NCBI GenBank assembly: GCA_020284085.1
Contig: JACEVL010006441.1
Coordinates: 1,902,501-1,966,500 of the forward strand
DNA: 64,000 nucleotides
Reading direction: 5' to 3'
DNA from: Aporrectodea caliginosa
Taxonomy: Eukaryota; Annelida; Clitellata; Crassiclitellata; Lumbricidae
Part shown: one piece after another, positions 59,350 through 64,000 of the stretch
Layout: the number at the start of each line of letters is the position of its first letter
How positions within the stretch are numbered: the stretch's first letter is position 1
Notes under the pieces: generated by a model
What the model saw: only the letters and a program-made list of their open reading frames with translations
Told to the model about the DNA's origin: nothing
Database searches by the model: none
Position numbers and translations under genes: made by a program

Positions 59350-59479
59350 CTTCCACAAACAGTTCAGCAGAGCACTCGGCCACACCCGCAGGGTTCGAGG
59401 CACGGCAGCTGAAGATGCCAGCGTCCTCTATCAGAACCTCTTTGATGATGAGGATGAATCGGTTTCCATCTATCAGAAT
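59350..59479 (-). CDS. Exon 6: second half of Ig4
   Basis: It starts ILIDGNRFILII after ccttttag and carries IEDAGIFSCRASNPAG, so the F-strand Cys is present. The donor is GAAG|GTATGC, phase 1. With exon 5 it makes a 107-codon symmetric module. Confidence 0.9.
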
Positions 59480-59774
59480 CTAAAAGGAGAAGCAAATCAG
59501 AGGCATTCAAATCGATTGGACGCATGCATCCAATGAAGGCAAAGTCACCTAATAAATGCACCAGACTAATGAAACACAACACACTGCACCATTTGACAAA
59601 TCAGAAGTCAGTCTACCCTTCTCCCTGGAAAATCAGAAGCCCCATCTTTTTAGTATTACCAGCCACAGAAAAGTCTCTGTTATTTTATTCTATGATACTC
59701 AAATCAGTTAAAGACCCCTTTATAAAAAAATTCCAATTAAAAAAAAAGTTAGAATAACTTAGGATCTGTTTAAT

Positions 59775-59835
59775 CCTTTAACGATGAGCTGCATTGGCTT
59801 CCCAGTCACTTTTAGTATACTCCCGTCGTTAAAGG
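59775..59835. mobile_element. Hairpin MITE, copy 3 of 3
   Basis: CCTTTAACGATGAGCTGCA at one end, GTCGTTAAAGG at the other, with GTCACTTTTAGTATAC inside. In the intron between exons 6 and 5. Confidence 0.75.
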
Positions 59836-59878
59836 GTCAATGTGCTTTATGACCCTGATTTTCAAGTTGTTGTCCTAC

Positions 59879-60069
59879 CTCAAAATCTGGTCCGTGGTGG
59901 ATCTGATGACCTTGATGGAACCAGATGACCTCTGGGAGTGGCTGTCCAGAGACAATGACCTCAAACACTGCCTGTCCTCCTTCCACGACGTCAAAGCCAT
60001 TGATTGGCTTAATGAATCTTGGAGGTTCCATCGGCTTAGTCAGTTCCAACACTGGTTCCACAGTAATGG
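59879..60069 (-). CDS. Exon 5: linker and first half of Ig4
   Basis: It encodes ITVEPVLELTKPMEPP, then the A-C' strands (AVFEVIVSGQPLPE, VIWFHQGHQ). The B-strand Cys is absent (Val). Acceptor gcttttag|CC, donor GAG|GTAGGA, phase 1 in and 0 out. Confidence 0.9.
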
Positions 60070-60429
60070 CTAAAAGCAAAGTGAGCAGGCATTTAACAGC
60101 AAACAAGAAAAAACATATTTTCAAGCAAATCGTAATAGGAAACATAAGCATTTGTCTGCTTGAATACAAACCTGCAAACAACAAATATCAGAAACTTTCA
60201 GACTTAAGAATTGGTATCTATAAGCCGTGTTGACATTTGTTCTGTATCACTTATCGTTACATAATGATGTGTATTATAGGATAATAAATTATATTGCGCT
60301 GCACACCTGTAAGGTAAACATAAATTCACAATGTGTGCTACTTCATGGGAACTATTCTTGTCTTTTAGGCTGCAATGTTTTGGCACTGTTAAAAGATTTC
60401 TTAATAGATGCCGTATGTAATTATCAGAA

Positions 60430-60840
60430 ATACACACACGTACATACACACACATACATACATACACATACATACATACACACAGTCACACATATTTATT
60501 CATTAAATTTGCAAAGCACCCTTCAAGATTTCTACTCAGAGGTGCTCCCAACCCAAACCCAGTGGAGAAGGACAGACTTTAGGCACACATACATACATGT
60601 ACATATGCATACATACACACACACACATTTAAATACATACATACATACATAATATGAAAAAACTTTTATAGTTAGAATGCTTTATTCATATTGACTATTG
60701 ATTGTTTATTATATTATATGATGTATGTACACCAGAATGCGGATTGCAACTTGTTCAATAAAGAATATACTTACTTACTTACTTACTTACTTACTTTACA
60801 TACACTACATACATACATACATACATACACCAGAGCTGTG
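60430..60840. repeat. (CATA)n/(ACTT)n microsatellites and a LINE 3' fragment
   Basis: CATACACA repeats at 60432-60492 and 60580-60652. At 60490-60572 there is an antisense LINE 3' end (CAAAGCACCCTTCAAG, CTACTCAGAGGTGCTCCCA). (ACTT)n then (CATA)n run from 60770 to 60830. All in the intron between exons 5 and 4. Confidence 0.75.
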
Positions 60841-60884
60841 ACCAAAAGCACAGATGGCTTAACGATCACAGAAGAAAGACTTAC

Positions 60885-61208
60885 GTATGACTCTGAGGTG
60901 ACCAATGCAAGTGACCTCTCCAACCGGATTGCGAGCGGTGCATTTGTAGCTTCCTTCGTCTTCCGGGAACACTCCAGCAATGGCCAGGGTGTGGTAGCCA
61001 TTCTCCGACGTCATCTGGAAGTACTTGGACGGTTTGATGATCTGATTGTTGTAGTACCACTGGACAACCGGTTCCGGAGTTCCGACGATCTTACAGCGGA
61101 ACTGAATCGAGTCACCCTCGTTGGCTTGTTGGTCTCTGATGGGCTCCAGCAGTTGTGGGGCCATGTGAGAGGCAGGAGGTGATGGTGGCTTCATCTGCTC
61201 TGGTTTGC
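60885..61208 (-). CDS. Exon 4: linker plus complete Ig3
   Basis: A whole I-set Ig in a single exon, phase 1-1. A Pro-rich linker (KPEQMKPPSPPASH) precedes the domain. Landmarks are IQFRCKIVGTPEP, VQWYYNNQ and EDEGSYKCTARNPVG, so both Cys and the core Trp are present. Acceptor gctgtag|GC, donor ATAC|GTAAGT. Confidence 0.92.
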
Positions 61209-61874
61209 CTACAGCAAATATGCATATTGCATAATTACACAATCTGTCCACACTTCTACATTTTTCCCTCAGCTGCAAGCAAGTGCAATGGCAATTCTGT
61301 ACTAACAGTTCAGTAGAATGTGCAACAAAATGCAATAAACCTGAGTGAAGACATTGAAAATGTAAATACACTGCAATATAATTTGTGTCTAAGTACATGA
61401 TAAATTAAAGCAAGCTTCTCAAAAGCACTCACATTTTTCTTCGGATTACTGAAACATCATAAGAAGCGATAATGAATTGGTGACCACTGGGGCATTAAAC
61501 AAAGATGTTGATTTTGATTATTATTATTTTATGGTTACAATGATGATGACTATACAAGGGACCAACATCCATCACGAATCCTACGCATAACCTTTTCGTA
61601 TCTTCAGCACCCCAGGCAACTAAATTGAGACAGTAGTATTCATGTAGTAGCTGGCATTGAGAAACACCAGAATTTAGTGAGGCAACTAGGGCTTTCAGGT
61701 CAGACACTTGTTGAAATGAGGTTAGCAATTCAGACAAATACATTCAAAGAAAGGTCACGAATTAGGTCGGGGCACTTCTGATGAGTCTCTCATGAAGTGG
61801 CGCTATACAAATTTGAATTACAATTTACCAGTAATTACAGTTAGGATTTACCAGTAATTACAATTACAATTTAC
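61209..61874. repeat. Intron 3 contents: LINE 3' end and 23-bp tandem repeat at the donor
   Basis: 61770-61823 has TTCTGATGAGTCTCTCATG and GTGGCGCTATACAAATTTG (LINE 3' end). Directly after it, TTTACCAGTAATTACA-type units repeat every 23 bp up to and into exon 3. Confidence 0.7.
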
Positions 61875-62040
61875 CAGTAACATTGAGCCGAGCCGTGCAT
61901 GTGGCCTTTCCCATCTTATTGATGACGACGCACTCGTAGATGCCAGCGTCCTCCAGGTGGACTTCATAGATGAGAAGCGTGTAATGATCGTCTTCAACAA
62001 TCAGCTTACATCGAGGACTGTCTCCAATGCGTCGGCCATC
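61875..62040 (-). CDS. Exon 3: second half of Ig2
   Basis: It starts DGRRIGDSPRC after ...ctag and includes LEDAGIYECVVINKMG, so Ig2 keeps both canonical Cys. The donor is ACTG|GTAAAT. The intron side of this donor contains a 23-bp tandem repeat that copies the donor twice more (see findings). Confidence 0.9.
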
Positions 62041-62217
62041 CTAGAAACCATCCAATACCTCTTCAATGCTCTACTCTTGATGAAAATGGAAAGTGACAGA
62101 ATGTCTTGTTTAAATTTAAAACTTTTCTAGGGAATAAATGCCTTTAAATGAGACTGGTGGAACAAAATTAAATACAAATGCATCATTTAGCATCATCAAT
62201 GTTAGGGGTTTTCGTAA

Positions 62218-62397
62218 CGGAAGAAGAAGAGTAGTCCCTTAAGCTAGCCCTGAGGCAGCCGTGGGTATGAAGAGTTAGCGACTTCATTTTCTTAGCCACA
62301 GCATAAGAGGGCAGGTGGCCAGTCCTCTCCCTTGCAGTCTTATCTTCCCACCGACAGTGTAAAGTTAGTGTACTCATTATAGCTGAGTTGGCTAGTA
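62218..62397 (-). repeat. SINE-like unit, copy 2
   Basis: Homologous to 38738-38918, with GGAAGAAGAAGAGTAG at the low end. In the intron between exons 3 and 2. Confidence 0.75.
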
Positions 62398-62714
62398 GCG
62401 GAAAGAAGTACTAAACAAAGAAGTGAAGTACTGAATTGAGAAGGAAAGAAGTTTAACCTGTCTAAATGCTCAAACGGATGGACATTGGACAATCTAGGCA
62501 ATTTTTAAACAAACTTTATGCAGTTAGGTCCAGCTAAAAGATATTTCTTGCATAAGTTCATGACTGAAATAACTTGTAATAAAAAAGTTTAGTTACATCT
62601 CACAACATCATTAAACAATGTACAAACAATGGATGCATATACAAGGAGATAACATGGACATCTGCCAAAAAAACCGAGAAACTAATTTGGTTTAGAAAAT
62701 TCTAACAGAATTAC

Positions 62715-62851
62715 CTTTGTCCAGTAGACTTCTGGCCTTGGATAACCAAGTACTTGGCAGTCAAAGGTCGCTGGTTCACCAATCTGAATTGTGATGTCAT
62801 GCATCTGGACTCTGAACTCTGGTGGAGTTTCCTTCACTTTCAATACATCCT
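62715..62851 (-). CDS. Exon 2: linker and first half of Ig2
   Basis: Acceptor ...caacag|AG, phase 1 in and phase 0 out. It encodes a short linker (EDVLKVKETPPEF) and the A-C strands of an I-set Ig, with the B-strand Cys in TFDCQVLGYPRPE and the core Trp in VYWTK at the exon end. The intron just after the Trp recurs across this gene. Exons 2+3 form a symmetric phase 1-1 module of 101 codons. Confidence 0.9.
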
Positions 62852-63828
62852 CTGTTGATTTTTCATACAATTACAACCGATAATTAATTAATATATAATC
62901 TAATCTAACAGCTTTAATAGTATCATTACTGTAAATCAGAAAGCATCAATCGAAGATCACTTCAAGGGAAACTATAGCTGTAATCTGTTGGATAACCAAC
63001 AATAATGATGTAGCAGAAATCAGTAAACTGATTTTCCAGGCTCCACAATTACAAAACCTTTGCACTGCCTATCCAAATACAGTACAATACAATACAAGAA
63101 GTGATGTTCTCTCATAAAATACCCAGAAGAACTACTTATGATACAGCCACAAAGACATGGCATATAGGTAAAGAATGTCAGATGCAAAAACATTTGCACT
63201 TTCACTTCAATCAACAGAATACAACAAACAAAAACAATTACGCAAATGTAGTCGCAGATTTATATAGAGCCTTTTCATGAGAGGCTCATCAGAGGCACTA
63301 TCAAGCTGAAAACAGAAACCCAGGATCGAACAGAATGGTTTTCAAGCATTAACGGAATACAGGTTAAGAAAGACCAAGGAGATTATGATGTTATAAAATG
63401 CTAGGCAACCTATCCAGAAAGCTGGACAGCCCACCACAAAGCTTCTATGCTACACCAAGGAAGCTCAGGTGTGGGGAACAACCCGGTCACCCTGTGAAGC
63501 AAAGAAAACAAATCTATAGCCAAGAATGGATGAGGCAACAAGAAGGAACACAACCTATAAGGCAGTTACACATAAGCATTAAGATCTTAAACTCAACGTA
63601 TTGTATTGTATTTATAAATTTATAAAGCGCCTCTCACAGTGAACACCAATCAGAGGCGCTCCCAGTGCGAAAGACTCCGAGCGAAAAGAGTGGTCTTGAG
63701 TGGTCAACGTGTTTGTGCATTGGCAACCATTGCAATTTCTCCCACATGAAGCTGGATATAATGTGCCTAGACCTAGCTGTACCCCCAATATGACATTTAA
63801 ATTTGTTGAAATGTGTGATGTTCTTTAC
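62852..63828. other. 977-bp intron with two LINE 3'-end copies
   Basis: 63250-63310 has TTTATATAGAGCCTTTTC and CATCAGAGGCACTATCAAG. 63598-63690 has TGTATTGTATTTATAAATT, then AAAGCGCCTCTCACAGTG and CAGAGGCGCTCCCAGTGCG. Both are antisense copies; the second matches the LINE tail at 10077-10142. Confidence 0.65.
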
Positions 63829-64000
63829 CCTGAACTATGAGCAGTGCTCGACATTCTGCAAAGCCGTATGGGCTGGTAGCCCTGACCATAAATGTTCCAG
63901 CATCTTCCAAGAAGACCTCTGGAATGACGAGGATGCTCTTCTGGTAGAGGTGAGTGATCTGGAAATCGCGTGATGGCTGTATCTCGATGCCTTCACGGAA
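63829..64000 (-). CDS. Exon 1: C-terminal part of Ig1 (cut by window edge)
   Basis: 57 codons plus one base are visible. They encode the D-to-G strands of an I-set Ig domain, with the signature LEDAGTFMVRATSPYG. The F-strand Cys is replaced by Val and a Cys sits further on in AECRA. The donor is CAGG|GTAAAG (phase 1). The first half of the domain lies beyond position 64000. Confidence 0.88.

Larger units (their letters stand above)
1310..64000 (-). other. Gene span: titin/kettin-like giant Ig protein (both ends outside window)
   Basis: All 44 exons below join in one frame: each predicted 3' phase matches the next 5' phase, apart from the broken stretch in exon 21. Domain content is 22 I-set Ig domains, two giant repetitive exons, charged linkers and one IQ motif, with no FN3 and no kinase. 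This resembles I-band-type titin relatives that link Z-discs to thick filaments. That role is inferred from the family; nothing here proves muscle expression. Introns longer than 300 bp in which I see nothing notable: 1355-1919, 2759-3172, 6577-6922, 7000-7526, 8577-9129 and 10443-11005 (the last two are duplicates of each other), 11790-12260, 12416-13014, 13161-14152, 21747-22438, 41536-42314, 42455-42858, 52070-52703, 54718-55305, 56883-57517, 57663-58172 and 58825-59349. Confidence 0.9.

Noticed and set aside
60227..60652. Plus-strand Thr/His/Tyr-rich frame
   Set aside because: Translation of CATA/CACA microsatellites and intron sequence.
1..64000. Titin kinase, FN3 domains, start codon, promoter or poly(A) site of the main gene
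   Set aside because: None found. All complete domains are I-set Ig or repeats, and both gene ends are outside the window.

Overview
The window looks like nuclear DNA of an invertebrate bilaterian animal. It has AT-rich introns with GT..AG borders, many 5'-truncated non-LTR retrotransposons, tRNA-related SINEs, MITEs and microsatellites, and no bacterial-style operons. The phylum cannot be fixed from the sequence alone.

One gene occupies essentially the whole window on the minus strand and runs off both ends. I reconstruct 44 consecutive in-window exons by matching splice sites and reading phases at every junction. They sum to about 26.6 kb of coding sequence, or about 8,900 codons. The product is a giant intracellular muscle-type immunoglobulin (I-set) protein of the titin/kettin/Sallimus class. 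I see 22 Ig domains and no FN3 or kinase domain in the window, which fits an I-band-like elastic segment. No start codon, stop codon, promoter or poly(A) site of the gene lies inside.

Layout in the direction of transcription (high to low coordinates): Ig1-Ig11 with short linkers (64.0-51.2 kb); a 6.6-kb single exon made mostly of diverged 46-residue repeats and ending in Ig12 (50.8-44.2 kb); a charged coiled-coil-like linker and Ig13 (43.0-41.4 kb); a 6.1-kb intron full of repeats; a small basic linker exon; an 11.8-kb single exon carrying about 74 copies of a very acidic 46-residue repeat (34.3-22.4 kb); a 15-residue-repeat linker; Ig14; four small linker exons, the last with an IQ (calmodulin-binding type) motif; then Ig15-Ig22 (12.4-1.9 kb), including a recently duplicated linker+Ig pair.

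The two giant exons are the most distinctive part. Both use a 46-residue (138-bp) period, appear distantly homologous to each other, and look like candidate non-PEVK molecular springs. The larger one has frame-breaking deletions clustered at 26.2-27.4 kb, which may be assembly errors or real lesions. Noncoding highlights are a retrotransposon whose target-site duplication was later split by an 8-bp-TSD hAT-like element, a new-looking 60-73-bp hairpin MITE family (three copies), a perfect 78-bp palindrome, and a 23-bp tandem repeat that triplicates a splice-donor motif.
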